A DNA stretch of 64,000 nucleotides from Streptococcus sanguinis. GTDB lineage: Bacteria > Bacillota > Bacilli > Lactobacillales > Streptococcaceae. The notes beneath the pieces were generated by a model that saw nothing but the letters and a program-made list of their open reading frames with translations, was not told the origin of the DNA and searched no databases. The position numbers and the translations under genes are program-made. The DNA lies in assembly GCF_013343115.1 (NCBI RefSeq), contig NZ_CP054570.1, forward strand, positions 930,001 to 994,000, in the 5' to 3' direction. Shown here piece after piece: positions 8,272 through 17,316 of this stretch. Every line of letters begins with the position of its first letter. Within the stretch, counting starts at the first letter, position 1.

Positions 8272-8910
8272 ATGCAGAAAGTCCCAGTAGAAAGCCTTGG
8301 TCTGTTTGAGCAGTTGGATCGCACAGTTGTAGCTTTTCTGAAGAAAAAAACTTCTCCTAATCCAGACAATTTTTATGTTAGCATATCTGAAGAAGATTAT
8401 GAGAAAAAGAAAGAAGAATTTGAAAAATCTGGCTATCAAGCAGTGAAATTGCCACTTGGTATGGCGTTAGATAATGTCATTCAGCAACCTTCTTTTCAAA
8501 ACCTAGTTATTGGCGGGCTCTACATGATAGATGTTTTCGTTCCCAAGGAAGACCTGATGCCCTTGAAGGATCTTGTAGACAGCTTTTGTATCATGTTTGC
8601 AGCAGCTAATAATCGAATAGAGAATATCAAGGCTTACGATCTGATGAAGAGTAAAACGGTCTATTTTATCGGAAAACTCTTCACGGATAATCCTCAGCCA
8701 GGCGATGAAGTTAGCTTCGAAGGGCTGAATAGAGAGACAGCAGAAGGCTCCTACGAAGCAGTCAAATGTTTCCTAACTAGAGAAAGCGCTGAAAAGTACA
8801 ACTCCAAGAATCGACCTGTCACAGCAGCAAATCTAGAACATCTCAAGCACTTCTGGGGCAAACCGCTGATTGTTGAACCCCATCGTAATTATTGGATTGA
8901 GTTTTTATAA
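8272..8910 (+). CDS. Hypothetical protein, 212 residues
   Basis: Not recognised with confidence. The protein is soluble, with no signal peptide or membrane segment. It has a charged N-terminal half (SEEDYEKKKEEFEK) and a C-terminal half with LKHFWGKPLIVEP and a final NYWIEFL. The ATG at 8272 is preferred to the overlapping TTG at 8269; GAAAGAGG precedes it. It stands alone between two terminators. A distant relation to SseB-like or immunity-type proteins is possible but not shown. Confidence 0.7.
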   Translation: MQKVPVESLGLFEQLDRTVVAFLKKKTSPNPDNFYVSISEEDYEKKKEEFEKSGYQAVKLPLGMALDNVIQQPSFQNLVIGGLYMIDVFVPKEDLMPLKDLVDSFCIMFAAANNRIENIKAYDLMKSKTVYFIGKLFTDNPQPGDEVSFEGLNRETAEGSYEAVKCFLTRESAEKYNSKNRPVTAANLEHLKHFWGKPLIVEPHRNYWIEFL

Positions 8911-8912
8911 GA

Positions 8913-8954
8913 AAAAGAGCGAAGCATCTAAAATGGATTTTCGCTCTTTTATTT
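8913..8954. terminator. Bidirectional terminator between 8272-8910 gene and xerS
   Basis: AAAGAGCGAA and TTCGCTCTTT form a 10-bp stem, with A residues on one side and T residues on the other, suitable for both converging genes. Confidence 0.8.
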
Positions 8955-8989
8955 TTATTACAATATTTACATATTTTTAATTATGTAAA

Positions 8990-10060
8990 CTATAGTTTAT
9001 CTAAAGCATTCTTTTGTTCATCATTGACAATGTGGGTGTAGAGGTCCGTTACCTGAGTGCTAGCATGCCCTAGCTGATGACTGACGAGAACTTGAGATTT
9101 GGTTGCATCGTATAAACGTGTAGCAAGCGTGTGGCGGAGTTTGTGAGGTGTCACTCGCACCTTGAAGTCCTCAGAATACTTGGCCACCATTTTTTCGACA
9201 CTGGAAGCATCGATTCGATTAGGAGTGCCGCGGTATTCAGTCAAAAAGAAGGCTGTATCAGTCTTTTCGGCCTTGTATCGTTTGCTCCGAATGTTTAGAT
9301 ATTCTTCTAAGTAGGGCTTGGCAAAAGCAGCAACATTGACAGAATCCCTTTTCCCGCCTTTTCTAGTTACTTCGATAACCATCATTTTGAGATTGATGTC
9401 TTTCAGATCAAGATTAACAGCTTCAGACAGACGAACACCAGAGGCTAGCAGCAAGGCAATGATAGCTAGATCACGTTCTTTGTTTTTGTTGAAGGAGGAC
9501 AGAGCGCGATTAGAGAGCTTCTTAGGGTACTCTGTATCAATATACTGGAGGAATTCTTCTGTCTCATCTCCTAAAAAGAGCTTCTGCTTAATATTCTCAG
9601 CACGAGCAGCCAGAGTTTCCTTTTTCTTCTTAGTAGCAACCTTTTTCATCACATTTCGATAGAAGTAGGGCTCACCCTGTTCGTTTTCAACTTCCTCAGT
9701 CAAATATTTATAGAGGCTGGACAAAGCCGAAAGAGTTCGGCTGATGGTTGTCTGAGAAACACCGTTTTGGGTCGTATTAGCATTGAGAAGCGGACGCTCT
9801 CGCAGATACAGAATGAAGGCTTCCATGTCTTTCTTGGTCATGTTTTCCAAGACCGAAAGAGGAATCTCAGCAATATGCGAAGCGTCTGTGATGCCAGATT
9901 CCAGCACCCAGTTAAAAAAGCGATCATATTCTTTGAGATATTCGTATAAGGTTGTAAAACTATAAGGTACTGCCAGCTTAGACTGGTAATATTCCAAAAT
10001 GTACCAGGGCATGGTAGCCTTAAGTTTATCAATTCTTTCTAATAACAGTTCACGTCTCAT
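8990..10060 (-). CDS. xerS: Tyrosine recombinase XerS
   Basis: A 356-residue integrase-family recombinase that resolves chromosome dimers at difSL in streptococci and lactococci, acting alone in place of XerC/XerD. The catalytic set is complete: Arg in GVRLSEA, His/Arg in [13 protein letters not shown], and His with the Tyr nucleophile in [16 protein letters not shown]. The N-terminal SAM-like DNA-binding domain spans about residues 1-130. Two ATGs are adjacent (10063 and 10060); the second is better spaced from GGAG. Its target site lies immediately upstream, and its own -35 box falls inside that site. Confidence 0.95.
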   Translation of the reverse strand: MRRELLLERIDKLKATMPWYILEYYQSKLAVPYSFTTLYEYLKEYDRFFNWVLESGITDASHIAEIPLSVLENMTKKDMEAFILYLRERPLLNANTTQNGVSQTTISRTLSALSSLYKYLTEEVENEQGEPYFYRNVMKKVATKKKKETLAARAENIKQKLFLGDETEEFLQYIDTEYPKKLSNRALSSFNKNKERDLAIIALLLASGVRLSEAVNLDLKDINLKMMVIEVTRKGGKRDSVNVAAFAKPYLEEYLNIRSKRYKAEKTDTAFFLTEYRGTPNRIDASSVEKMVAKYSEDFKVRVTPHKLRHTLATRLYDATKSQVLVSHQLGHASTQVTDLYTHIVNDEQKNALDKL

Positions 10061-10088
10061 CATATTTCTCCGTTTTTTCTATAAAAGT

Positions 10089-10117
10089 AGTATAGCATAT
10101 CTAGATATATTTTTCAA
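10089..10117 (-). promoter_or_regulatory. xerS promoter overlapping difSL
   Basis: On the minus strand, -35 TTGAAA (10112-10117), a 17-base spacer and -10 TATACT (10089-10094). The -35 hexamer is the last six bases of the 31-base difSL site, so XerS bound to dif should compete with RNA polymerase. Confidence 0.75.
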
Positions 10118-10142
10118 GAAAATTATAGTTTTTCGGAAAGAT
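10112..10142 (-). other. difSL chromosome dimer resolution site
   Basis: Read on the minus strand this 31-base site has the half ATCTTTCCGAAAA, a central CTATAA and the half TTTTCTTGAAA, matching the known streptococcal/lactococcal difSL layout, and it sits directly upstream of xerS as in other streptococci. It marks the replication terminus: genes to the left run mostly rightward, genes to the right mostly leftward. Confidence 0.92.
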
Positions 10143-10197
10143 GATAGAGGGAGGTAAGTAATCTAACTTTACTACAAAACAGATAACAGATAATAAA

Positions 10198-10234
10198 AAC
10201 AAGACAGAATTGAGAAACTAAACTCTGTCTTGTT
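10198..10234 (-). terminator. Terminator after the MepB-family gene
   Basis: AACAAGACAGA and TCTGTCTTGTT pair over 11 bases; on the minus strand a TTTTTATTA tract follows. Confidence 0.85.
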
Positions 10235-10245
10235 TTACCTGAAAC

Positions 10246-10689
10246 TTATTCATCTGATTCGATTTTTTGAAAATAATCCAGTTGCCATTTTTGTGTTGCC
10301 TGAGCTGTTTTATTTAAATTTGTGCACCAGGACGGATAAAACCGCATTGCCATCTTTCCTTTACAATCCTTTGTAGAAAGAATTTTTTTACTGATAGCCA
10401 CCTCTTTGGGAATGATAAATATACCGCAATGACGGTCTTCGATGACGACAATAACCAGTTTATTACCCAAGTCTTTATCAGTATAAGGGATATTCTTGTT
10501 GTCTTGGTCTTTTTTCCAAAAGACTGTAAAGTAGCCTTCTTTTTTGGGCGTTTTCTTTGCCAAACGGCATCTTTTATATTCTTGATCATCCTTTGGCTTA
10601 ATCAAAATGCTTTCATAGTCTTCATTCCATTTTTCATTTATCAGATCAAAGTCACCATAATACCTATGAAGAATTTCTGTTATTTTCAT
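10246..10689 (-). CDS. MepB family protein
   Basis: A 147-residue protein matching the MepB family by its overall pattern: an N-terminal ESILIKP strand, a GYFTVFWKKD segment, a central hydrophobic KLVIVVIED strand followed by CGIFIIPKEVA, and the C-terminal MRFYPSW and QKWQLDYF. MepB is the third gene of the staphylococcal mepRAB operon but has no established function, and no MepA/MepR partner is adjacent here. It is monocistronic, close to the terminus. Confidence 0.8.
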   Translation of the reverse strand: MKITEILHRYYGDFDLINEKWNEDYESILIKPKDDQEYKRCRLAKKTPKKEGYFTVFWKKDQDNKNIPYTDKDLGNKLVIVVIEDRHCGIFIIPKEVAISKKILSTKDCKGKMAMRFYPSWCTNLNKTAQATQKWQLDYFQKIESDE

Positions 10690-10761
10690 TGTTTTGTCGC
10701 CTTTCTAATTTTTTACCAAAATTAAATTATGTAAAGATTTATCGGTTTAAGTTTATTTTTA

Positions 10762-11562
10762 TTATAACAAAAAATCCCTAATCAAATCAATTACCTGTTC
10801 ATTTTGGGGCAGAGAGGAATGATGGGCATCCTTACCTACGATGACAACCTCTCTGTGTGAAGCTATTTTTCCTTTGTAAATCAAGCTCCCAGCCTCTACA
10901 CTGCTTTTATGGACAATTCCGTCACCATCTCGGAAAAAAATTCCCAAAATTGACAAATGCTGCAGCTTCTTAGGAAGTTTTCCCTGATTGGCTACAAAGT
11001 CATCTAGCATCGCGACTCGATGATTGAGATTTTTCTTGTTCAGATTATAAGGACTGCCAATAGTCAGGAGCTTTTCCACCTCCAAATCAGAATGGTTTGT
11101 CAGGTATTGCTGCAGGAATACTGTATAAACTAGTCCTCCATTAGAATGCCCCAGCGCCTTAAAGTTGTTAAAAGAGTACTTCTCTCGCAAGACAGTCAAG
11201 GCAGCATCAAACATGGCCGCTTGTTTCTTGATATTTTTATAACCATCACGATTATTTTGAAAGCCAACCACAAAAATGGGGTTTCCGTCTTTCCGCTTCA
11301 AATGCCCTCGGTAAGTCATGTGTCCGTCATTCCAGACTTTAATACGGACCAGACTATGACGCGGATGCTGATTGTGGTTGAGCTTTTTAACCATTCGATT
11401 AAATCGATTCTCTGTCGCCGAACTACCTGGAATCATGATAATGGGACATATTTCGACCTTGCTGGCAGGTAGATGAGAAATAGGGTGGGAAGGCAGCTTA
11501 TTCAATAATTTTTGAAAGGTTTTAGCAAGTCGATGAATCAATTGAGTCAAAAAAGGCTTCAT
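10762..11562 (-). CDS. Alpha/beta hydrolase, DUF915 family, cytoplasmic form
   Basis: A 266-residue hydrolase of the streptococcal/lactobacillar DUF915 type. It shows IIMIPGSSATENRF (oxyanion loop region), the nucleophile elbow LGHSNGG, and late Asp (FRDGDGIV) and His (DAHHSSL) for the triad. There is no signal sequence, unlike the membrane-anchored relative at 18626-19480. The ATG at 11562 with GGAGA is preferred to an in-frame start 39 bases upstream that lacks a good ribosome site. The substrate is unknown. Confidence 0.8.
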   Translation of the reverse strand: MKPFLTQLIHRLAKTFQKLLNKLPSHPISHLPASKVEICPIIMIPGSSATENRFNRMVKKLNHNQHPRHSLVRIKVWNDGHMTYRGHLKRKDGNPIFVVGFQNNRDGYKNIKKQAAMFDAALTVLREKYSFNNFKALGHSNGGLVYTVFLQQYLTNHSDLEVEKLLTIGSPYNLNKKNLNHRVAMLDDFVANQGKLPKKLQHLSILGIFFRDGDGIVHKSSVEAGSLIYKGKIASHREVVIVGKDAHHSSLPQNEQVIDLIRDFLL

Positions 11563-11593
11563 TCTAGTCTCCGTATCTGAATCTGATGTTTCC

Positions 11594-11637
11594 AAAAACA
11601 AGCCACATAAAACTTAGTTATGCGACTTGTTTTTTTG
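11594..11637 (-). terminator. Terminator of the ylxM-ffh operon
   Basis: AAAACAAG(T)CGCATAA pairs with TTATGTGGCTTGTTTT on the minus strand just after the ffh stop, with a few mismatches and a T tail. Confidence 0.7.
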
Positions 11638-11640
11638 TTA

Positions 11641-13215
11641 TTACTTCCGCTTCTTCTTGTTTTTCTTCATTTGCTTGGCCATTTTATTCATGCTGCGGCG
11701 CATCAGGAACTCTCCGGCCTTCCCTTTGAGACCACCTCCGAACATTTGGCTCATATCCGGCATGCCGGCTCCTCCTAAGCCTGACATATCTGGCATACTT
11801 CCTTGGCCCATCATGCCTTCAAGAGCTGACATGTCGGGAATTCCTCCGCCACCAGGCATGTTCTTAGGCATATTGTTTGGATTGAGACCCATTTGCTTCA
11901 TCATCTTGCTCATATCGCCTGACAGAACGCCCTGCATCATCTGCTTAGCTTGATTGAAGTCTTTGATAAATTTATTGACATCAACGAAACTGTTACCTGA
12001 ACCATTAGCAATCCGACGGCGACGGCTAGGACTCAGCAAGTCAGGATTTTCACGCTCAGCCGGTGTCATAGAGGATACGATAGCGCGCTTGCGGGCAATT
12101 TCTTTCTCGTCCACTTTGATATTCTTGAGGGCAGGATTATTGGCCATACCTGGAATCAGCTTGAGCAAGTCTTCCATAGGTCCCATGCCTTGTACCTGAT
12201 CCAACTGATCAATAAAATCATTGAAATCAAAGGTGTTTTCCCGCATCTTTTCAGCCATTTCAAGCGATTTTTTCTCATCATATTCTTGAGAGGCTTTTTC
12301 AATCAAAGTCAGCATGTCCCCCATGCCTAGAATCCGGCTAGACATACGGTCTGGGTGGAAGGTTTCGATATCAGTGATTTTTTCACCGGTACCAGTAAAT
12401 TTAATAGGCTTACCAGTAATCTGACGAACAGACAGGGCTGCACCACCACGGGTATCGCCATCAATCTTAGTCAGGATAACCCCGGTCACTTCCAGTTGAC
12501 TGTTAAACTCACGAGCGACATTAGCCGCTTCCTGACCAATCATGGCATCGACAACCAAGAGGATTTCATTCGGATTAGCCAGCGCTTTGACATCTGACAG
12601 CTCCTGCATGAGCTTTTCGTCAATCTGAAGGCGCCCAGCCGTATCAATCAGGACATAGTCATTGTGGTTTGCTTTGGCTTGCTCCAAACCCTGACGGACA
12701 ATCTCAACTGCTGGAACTTCGGTCCCCAGAGCAAAGACAGGTACATCAATTTGCTGTCCAAGTGTTTTCAGCTGATCAATAGCCGCCGGACGGTAAATAT
12801 CCGCCGCAATCATGAGAGGACGAGCATTTTCTTCTTTCTTGAGCTTATTAGCAAGCTTTCCGGCAAAGGTGGTCTTACCAGCCCCTTGCAGACCAACCAT
12901 CATGATAATAGTTGGAATCTTTGGTGACTTGATAATCTCAGCAGTATCAGAACCCAGAATAGTTGTCAGCTCTTCGTCAACAATCTTGATGATTTGTTGC
13001 GCTGGATTGAGGGTGTCGATAACCTCATGACCAACAGCGCGCTCACGGACTTTCTTGATAAAGTCTTTGACAACTGGCAGGGCAACATCGGCTTCTAAAA
13101 GGGCCAGACGAATCTCTTTGGTTGCTTCCTGGACATCGCTCTCTGAGATTTTTCCTTTTCTACGCAGATTTTTAAAGACGTTCTGTAAACGTTCCGTTAA
13201 ACTTTCAAATGCCAT
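11641..13215 (-). CDS. ffh: Signal recognition particle protein Ffh
   Basis: A 524-residue SRP54 GTPase that binds signal sequences and delivers ribosomes to FtsY at the membrane. It has the N domain (1-90), the G domain with the P-loop GLQGAGKTT, the DTAGR box and TKIDGDTRGG, and the methionine-rich M domain after residue 325 with the RRRRIANGSG RNA-binding loop. The C-terminus is extended with Gly/Met/Pro repeats (GGIPDMSALEGMMGQG and similar) and ends in lysines, typical of streptococcal Ffh. It is last in the operon after ylxM and a small gene. Confidence 0.97.
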   Translation of the reverse strand: MAFESLTERLQNVFKNLRRKGKISESDVQEATKEIRLALLEADVALPVVKDFIKKVRERAVGHEVIDTLNPAQQIIKIVDEELTTILGSDTAEIIKSPKIPTIIMMVGLQGAGKTTFAGKLANKLKKEENARPLMIAADIYRPAAIDQLKTLGQQIDVPVFALGTEVPAVEIVRQGLEQAKANHNDYVLIDTAGRLQIDEKLMQELSDVKALANPNEILLVVDAMIGQEAANVAREFNSQLEVTGVILTKIDGDTRGGAALSVRQITGKPIKFTGTGEKITDIETFHPDRMSSRILGMGDMLTLIEKASQEYDEKKSLEMAEKMRENTFDFNDFIDQLDQVQGMGPMEDLLKLIPGMANNPALKNIKVDEKEIARKRAIVSSMTPAERENPDLLSPSRRRRIANGSGNSFVDVNKFIKDFNQAKQMMQGVLSGDMSKMMKQMGLNPNNMPKNMPGGGGIPDMSALEGMMGQGSMPDMSGLGGAGMPDMSQMFGGGLKGKAGEFLMRRSMNKMAKQMKKNKKKRK

Positions 13216-13243
13216 ATTTTATTTCTCCTAGTTTCTATTTCAA

Positions 13244-13459
13244 TCAATTCAGTGGAAATTTTCCAAAACGAGTTAAACAAGCGTATTCCTCAGTGGAGAC
13301 TTCTTTCATAATCTCATTTGGGTAGCCCCAGCAGCTGAAGCCTTCTTGCATTGCCTTAGAAAGATCGTCAGGGGAGATGATTTGCACCCTGGCAGGAAAA
13401 GATTCTTCCAACTCTAACAACCAGCAAGACATTCCCTTGTAGCTAACTTGTTTAGCCAT
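13244..13459 (-). CDS. Small conserved hypothetical protein between ylxM and ffh
   Basis: A 71-residue soluble protein with three Cys/Trp-containing segments (MSCWLLELEE, FSCWGYPNE) and a C-terminal CLTRFGKFPLN. It starts at ATG 13459 with GGGAG; a GTG two codons upstream is less likely. It begins 2 bases after the ylxM stop and ends 28 bases before ffh, so it is part of the SRP operon. Function unknown; no recognised domain. Confidence 0.65.
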   Translation of the reverse strand: MAKQVSYKGMSCWLLELEESFPARVQIISPDDLSKAMQEGFSCWGYPNEIMKEVSTEEYACLTRFGKFPLN

Positions 13460-13461
13460 GG

Positions 13462-13794
13462 TCACTCCCTATTGTCAATACCAGACAGAATCCCGATCTG
13501 CTCCTGCAGATAGCTGTCGCCAGGGTATTTCTCTGTAATCTGGTCAAATATCTGACTTCTGACAATGTAGTCCGAGTACATGTGCAGCTTTTTCTCATAG
13601 TCTTCCAGAATCTTCTCTGTCCGCTTGATATTATCGTAAACAGCCTGACGGCTAACACCAAACTCCTCGGCAATCTCCGCCAGACTGTAATCATCTGCAT
13701 AGTAGAGTTCAATATAGTTCATCTGCTTGTCAGTCAAAAGCGCCGCATAAAACTCAAAGAGAGCATTCATTCGGTTTGTTTTTTCAATTTCCAT
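13462..13794 (-). CDS. ylxM: YlxM family DNA-binding/SRP-associated protein
   Basis: A 110-residue helix-turn-helix protein ([29 protein letters not shown]) of the YlxM/UPF0122 family, encoded upstream of ffh in most Firmicutes; in Streptococcus mutans YlxM has been linked to SRP activity. The ATG at 13794 is preferred to one at 13803 because the latter overlaps the -10 box. There is no Shine-Dalgarno sequence in front of 13794, and the promoter predicts transcription starting at or next to the A of this ATG, so the message may be leaderless. Confidence 0.9.
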   Translation of the reverse strand: MEIEKTNRMNALFEFYAALLTDKQMNYIELYYADDYSLAEIAEEFGVSRQAVYDNIKRTEKILEDYEKKLHMYSDYIVRSQIFDQITEKYPGDSYLQEQIGILSGIDNRE

Positions 13795-13801
13795 AAGAAA
13801 C

Positions 13802-13810
13802 ATTATACCA
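13802..13810 (-). promoter_or_regulatory. Extended -10 promoter of ylxM-ffh
   Basis: On the minus strand TGG-TATAAT, an extended -10 element, ends 7 bases before the ylxM ATG. No good -35 box is seen at 17 bases, as is common for TGn promoters. Confidence 0.75.
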
Positions 13811-13910
13811 GAAAAGCATGATAAACTCTAGTCTGACAAGGGAAATAAACACTCGAAATATGAGATTGCAAAACTTCAATCAGCTTTTTCTACCGAGTAA
13901 AAGGCAAGTT

Positions 13911-13939
13911 AAAAACCCTTGGTGATAACCAAGAGTTTT
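13911..13939 (-). terminator. Terminator after the GntR regulator gene
   Basis: AAAACTCTTGG and CCAAGGGTTTTT pair on the minus strand over a short loop, with a U tail, eight bases after the regulator stop. Confidence 0.75.
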
Positions 13940-13946
13940 GCAATAA

Positions 13947-14645
13947 TTAATTGTTTTCCAAATAAAATTCAAAACGATCGCCGACATATTGGCTTTTTAC
14001 ATATTCAAAAGCTGTGCCGTCATCAAAGTAAGAAATCTGAGTCAGTCCTAAGATGGCATGACCGCGGGGAATATCAAGGTAATTGGCAATTTTTTCCTTA
14101 GCCAGTCGAGCATAAATCGTCTGCTGGGACTTGCCAATCTTATAGCCATGTTCCTGCAAGGTCTGGAAGAAATGACTAGTCACCTCTTCTTTTTTGAAAT
14201 TCTTAATGAACTTCTCAGGAATTGAAGCTACCTCGTAAACCACTGGCAAATCGTCAGCGTAGCGAACCCGCTCCATCCGAATGACATTTTCTGTCTTATG
14301 GATGCCTAGCTTCTCCACTTCCTGCTCACTCGGCAGAGTGCGTCGATAAGAAATGAGCTGGCTGGATGGCGTTTTGCCTTGTGCCTTCATGATTTCCGTG
14401 AAGCTGGTGGTGCCGCGCATTTTCTCCTGAACACGTGTACTGGCAACGAAGGTGCCACTACCGACTCGACGCTCTAGCACCCCCTCATCAACCAAGAGCG
14501 TAATGGCCTGACGCAGGGTCATACGGCTGACCTTAAAGGTTTCGGCTAGATCTCGCTCACTGGGCAGGCGCTCTCCAATCTCCCAAACGGCATCGTCGAT
14601 GTCTTTCTTAATCTGATCATGAATTTTGATATATGCGGGCAACAT
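13947..14645 (-). CDS. GntR/HutC family transcriptional regulator
   Basis: A 232-residue regulator with an N-terminal winged helix (LPSERDLAETFKVSRMTLRQ, wing GVLERRVGSGTFV) and a C-terminal UTRA ligand domain (from about residue 90; IRMERVRYADDLPVVYE). The HutC subfamily includes NagR/YvoA, which sense phosphosugars such as glucosamine 6-phosphate, so an amino-sugar effector is a reasonable guess, not shown. It is divergent from guaA. A perfect inverted repeat over its own promoter suggests autorepression. Confidence 0.88.
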   Translation of the reverse strand: MLPAYIKIHDQIKKDIDDAVWEIGERLPSERDLAETFKVSRMTLRQAITLLVDEGVLERRVGSGTFVASTRVQEKMRGTTSFTEIMKAQGKTPSSQLISYRRTLPSEQEVEKLGIHKTENVIRMERVRYADDLPVVYEVASIPEKFIKNFKKEEVTSHFFQTLQEHGYKIGKSQQTIYARLAKEKIANYLDIPRGHAILGLTQISYFDDGTAFEYVKSQYVGDRFEFYLENN

Positions 14646-14662
14646 GTTGACTCTTCTTTCTT

Positions 14663-14708
14663 ATTTGGTACCTTCCTTTATTTTAGTACCAAATACTTCA
14701 AATGTCAA
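14663..14708 (-). promoter_or_regulatory. gntR promoter with palindromic operator
   Basis: The minus strand has -35 TTGACA (14703-14708), a 17-base spacer and -10 TAAAAT (14680-14685). The arms ATTTGGTAC (14663-14671) and GTACCAAAT (14686-14694) are exact complements spaced 14 bases apart and bracket the -10 box, a good candidate for the binding site of the GntR protein itself. Confidence 0.75.
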
Positions 14709-14817
14709 ACTAAATGATAAGGATTAGCTCTCAAATACTTGCTTTTCTCACGATTTTAGCAGTTTTGTCAAATAAAGACTCATATTCGTTTTTTCAGCAC
14801 TCTTGCTCCTTATTGCC

Positions 14818-14846
14818 TTGGAAAAATTCCTTTTTTGTGATAAAAT
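14818..14846 (+). promoter_or_regulatory. guaA promoter
   Basis: -35 TTGGAA (14818-14823), a 17-base spacer and -10 TAAAAT (14841-14846), followed by an AGAAAGGG ribosome site. No purine riboswitch or PurR-type element was recognised. Confidence 0.7.
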
Positions 14847-14883
14847 GAGGGGAAAAGATTACTTCTTTTAAGAAAGGGAACAG

Positions 14884-16446
14884 ATGACTACTAGAACTGA
14901 ATTGCAAGATGTCGAAAAGATCATCGTGCTTGATTACGGCAGCCAGTACAACCAGCTGATTTCACGCCGCATTCGTGAAATCGGTGTTTTTTCTGAGCTC
15001 AAGAGCCACAAGATTACCGCTGACGAAGTCCGTGCTATCCAGCCTATCGGAATTATCCTTTCCGGCGGTCCGAATTCTGTATATGAAGACGGCTCTTTTG
15101 ATATTGACCCGGAAATTTTCGAGTTGGGAATCCCGATTTTGGGGATCTGCTATGGTATGCAGCTGTTGACTCACAAGCTGGGCGGCAAGGTTGTTCCTGC
15201 TGGTCATGCTGGAAATCGTGAATACGGTCAGTCAAATCTGTCACATACTGCTAATTCCAGCCTTTTCAACGGTACGCCTGAAAGCCAGTTAGTTCTTATG
15301 AGCCACGGAGATGCAGTAACAGAAATTCCTGCTGACTTTGTCCGTACTGGTACTTCTGCTGACTGTCCTTTTGCAGCTATTGAAAATCCAGCTAAGAAAA
15401 TCTACGGCATTCAGTTCCACCCTGAGGTTCGTCATTCAGAATTTGGTTATGATATCCTGCGCAACTTTGCTCTTAATATTTGTGGAGCCAAAGGCGACTG
15501 GTCTATGGATAACTTCATTGACATGGAAATTCAAAAAATCCGCCAAACCGTTGGTGACAAGAAGGTGCTGTTGGGACTTTCTGGTGGTGTTGACTCTTCT
15601 GTCGTCGGTGTTCTCTTGCAGAAAGCAATCGGCAATCAACTAATCTGTATCTTTGTGGATCATGGTCTTTTGCGTAAAGGCGAAGCAGATCAGGTCATGG
15701 ATATGCTGGGCGGCAAATTTGGCTTGAATATCATTAAGGCTGACGCAGCTAAACGTTTCCTTGATAAACTAGCTGGTGTCTCAGATCCAGAGCAAAAACG
15801 TAAAATCATCGGAAACGAGTTTGTCTATGTCTTTGACGACGAAGCCAGCAAACTGAAAGATGTAAAATTCTTGGCTCAAGGAACGCTCTATACAGACGTT
15901 ATCGAATCTGGTACCGATACTGCTCAGACTATCAAGTCTCACCATAACGTTGGTGGTCTGCCGGAAGACATGCAGTTTGAGCTGATTGAGCCGTTGAACA
16001 CACTTTACAAGGACGAAGTGCGTGCTTTGGGGACAGAGCTTGGTATGCCTGATGAAATTGTCTGGCGCCAGCCATTCCCAGGACCAGGACTTGCTATTCG
16101 CGTTATGGGAGAAATCACTGAGGAAAAATTGGAAACTGTCCGTGAATCTGATGCTATTCTCCGCGAAGAAATCGCCAAAGCTGGTCTTGACCGTGACATC
16201 TGGCAGTACTTTACTGTTAATACAGGTGTCCGTTCTGTTGGTGTCATGGGCGACGGCCGAACTTACGACTACACAATTGCGATTCGCGCTATCACTTCTA
16301 TTGATGGCATGACAGCTGACTTTGCCAAGATTCCTTGGGATGTTCTGCAAAAAATCTCTGTTCGTATCGTCAACGAGGTGGATCACGTCAACCGCATCGT
16401 CTACGATATCACCAGCAAACCACCTGCAACTGTAGAGTGGGAGTAA
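14884..16446 (+). CDS. guaA: GMP synthase (glutamine-hydrolysing)
   Basis: A 520-residue bifunctional enzyme converting XMP to GMP with glutamine and ATP. The class I amidotransferase domain (1-200) has the Cys nucleophile in GICYGMQ and the His/Glu in QFHPEVRH; the synthetase domain has the PP-loop [11 protein letters not shown], and the C-terminal dimerisation domain has [12 protein letters not shown]. It runs against the local gene direction and is flanked by its own promoter and terminator. Confidence 0.97.
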   Translation: MTTRTELQDVEKIIVLDYGSQYNQLISRRIREIGVFSELKSHKITADEVRAIQPIGIILSGGPNSVYEDGSFDIDPEIFELGIPILGICYGMQLLTHKLGGKVVPAGHAGNREYGQSNLSHTANSSLFNGTPESQLVLMSHGDAVTEIPADFVRTGTSADCPFAAIENPAKKIYGIQFHPEVRHSEFGYDILRNFALNICGAKGDWSMDNFIDMEIQKIRQTVGDKKVLLGLSGGVDSSVVGVLLQKAIGNQLICIFVDHGLLRKGEADQVMDMLGGKFGLNIIKADAAKRFLDKLAGVSDPEQKRKIIGNEFVYVFDDEASKLKDVKFLAQGTLYTDVIESGTDTAQTIKSHHNVGGLPEDMQFELIEPLNTLYKDEVRALGTELGMPDEIVWRQPFPGPGLAIRVMGEITEEKLETVRESDAILREEIAKAGLDRDIWQYFTVNTGVRSVGVMGDGRTYDYTIAIRAITSIDGMTADFAKIPWDVLQKISVRIVNEVDHVNRIVYDITSKPPATVEWE

Positions 16447-16473
16447 AAATATAAAAACATATTATTCTTACTT

Positions 16474-16499
16474 CAAAAAGGGCGAAAAGCCCTTTTTGA
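16474..16499 (+). terminator. guaA terminator
   Basis: CAAAAAGGGC and GCCCTTTTTG form a perfect 10-bp stem with a short A-rich loop. Confidence 0.85.
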
Positions 16500-16504
16500 T
16501 TGCA

Positions 16505-16533
16505 TTGACTTCGCACACCATTTTTTATATAAT
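16505..16533 (+). promoter_or_regulatory. Promoter of the TraX-family gene
   Basis: -35 TTGACT (16505-16510), a 17-base spacer and -10 TATAAT (16528-16533), immediately after the guaA terminator. Confidence 0.8.
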
Positions 16534-16564
16534 GACTAGTAAAATATTGATGAAGGAGTTAGAG

Positions 16565-17293
16565 ATGAAAAAATCGCTGGATGCTTTTCATTTGAAATTG
16601 ATTGCTATTGCTGCTATGCTTATCAACCATTTGGGACATACGCTAGAGTTGGAAAACCAGAATATTTACTTGTATTTCTTGACTGAAACAATTGGACGAC
16701 TGACTTTTCCAATCATGGCTTATTTACTGGTTGAGGGCTTTCAGTATACACGAAGCAGAGGGAAATACGCACTTCGCCTAACTCTTTTTTGGTTACTATC
16801 CATTCTACCATTCTATTATCTTTTTGAAAGCCACAAACCATTGACGGTTAATAATAACATTCTCTACACTTTGCTCTTAGGGCTTTTATTGCTAGTATTT
16901 TTGGAAAAGGTTCAACATTCTTTTCTGCGCTTGCTCTTGATTTTAACATTCTCTTTTCTGACTTGGCAATCGGACTGGGGCTTTTTGGGAATCTTGACGA
17001 TCGTTGGTTTCTACGAAAAACGAGAGGAATCAGACGGCTTTGTCACACCAATCCTCACCCTTATGGTAGTGTCTATTCTGATAAATCTTTGGGCCTTTTA
17101 TACAGTTCCCAATCCTGTCCTGCTCTGCGATGCGGCTGCTATGTTGGGTCTACTCCTGACTCTGCCGCTTCTCAAGGCCTATAACGGCCAGCGCGGTTAT
17201 TCGCCTGCCTGGGTAAAGTGGGGTTTTTATGCTTTTTATCCGCTTCACCTTTGTCTACTGCTGCTCTTCCGTATTTTCTTTTTAAAAAGCTAA
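16565..17293 (+). CDS. TraX family membrane protein (putative acyltransferase)
   Basis: A 242-residue integral membrane protein with about seven to eight hydrophobic segments. The N-terminus (FHLKLIAIAAMLINHLGHTL) and GRLTFPIMAYLLVEGFQYTRS match the TraX family; the conserved His/Asp-type polar residues in membrane helices resemble those of membrane acyltransferases. F-plasmid TraX acetylates pilin, but chromosomal streptococcal members have no assigned target. The ATG at 16565 with AAGGAG is chosen over an upstream in-frame ATG that overlaps the promoter. Confidence 0.82.
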   Translation: MKKSLDAFHLKLIAIAAMLINHLGHTLELENQNIYLYFLTETIGRLTFPIMAYLLVEGFQYTRSRGKYALRLTLFWLLSILPFYYLFESHKPLTVNNNILYTLLLGLLLLVFLEKVQHSFLRLLLILTFSFLTWQSDWGFLGILTIVGFYEKREESDGFVTPILTLMVVSILINLWAFYTVPNPVLLCDAAAMLGLLLTLPLLKAYNGQRGYSPAWVKWGFYAFYPLHLCLLLLFRIFFLKS

Positions 17294-17316
17294 ATTAAAA
17301 TTTCATTTCTAGACAT

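Noticed and set aside
9318..9662. 114-codon + strand frame opposite xerS
   Set aside because: It is the antisense of xerS, with no ribosome site.
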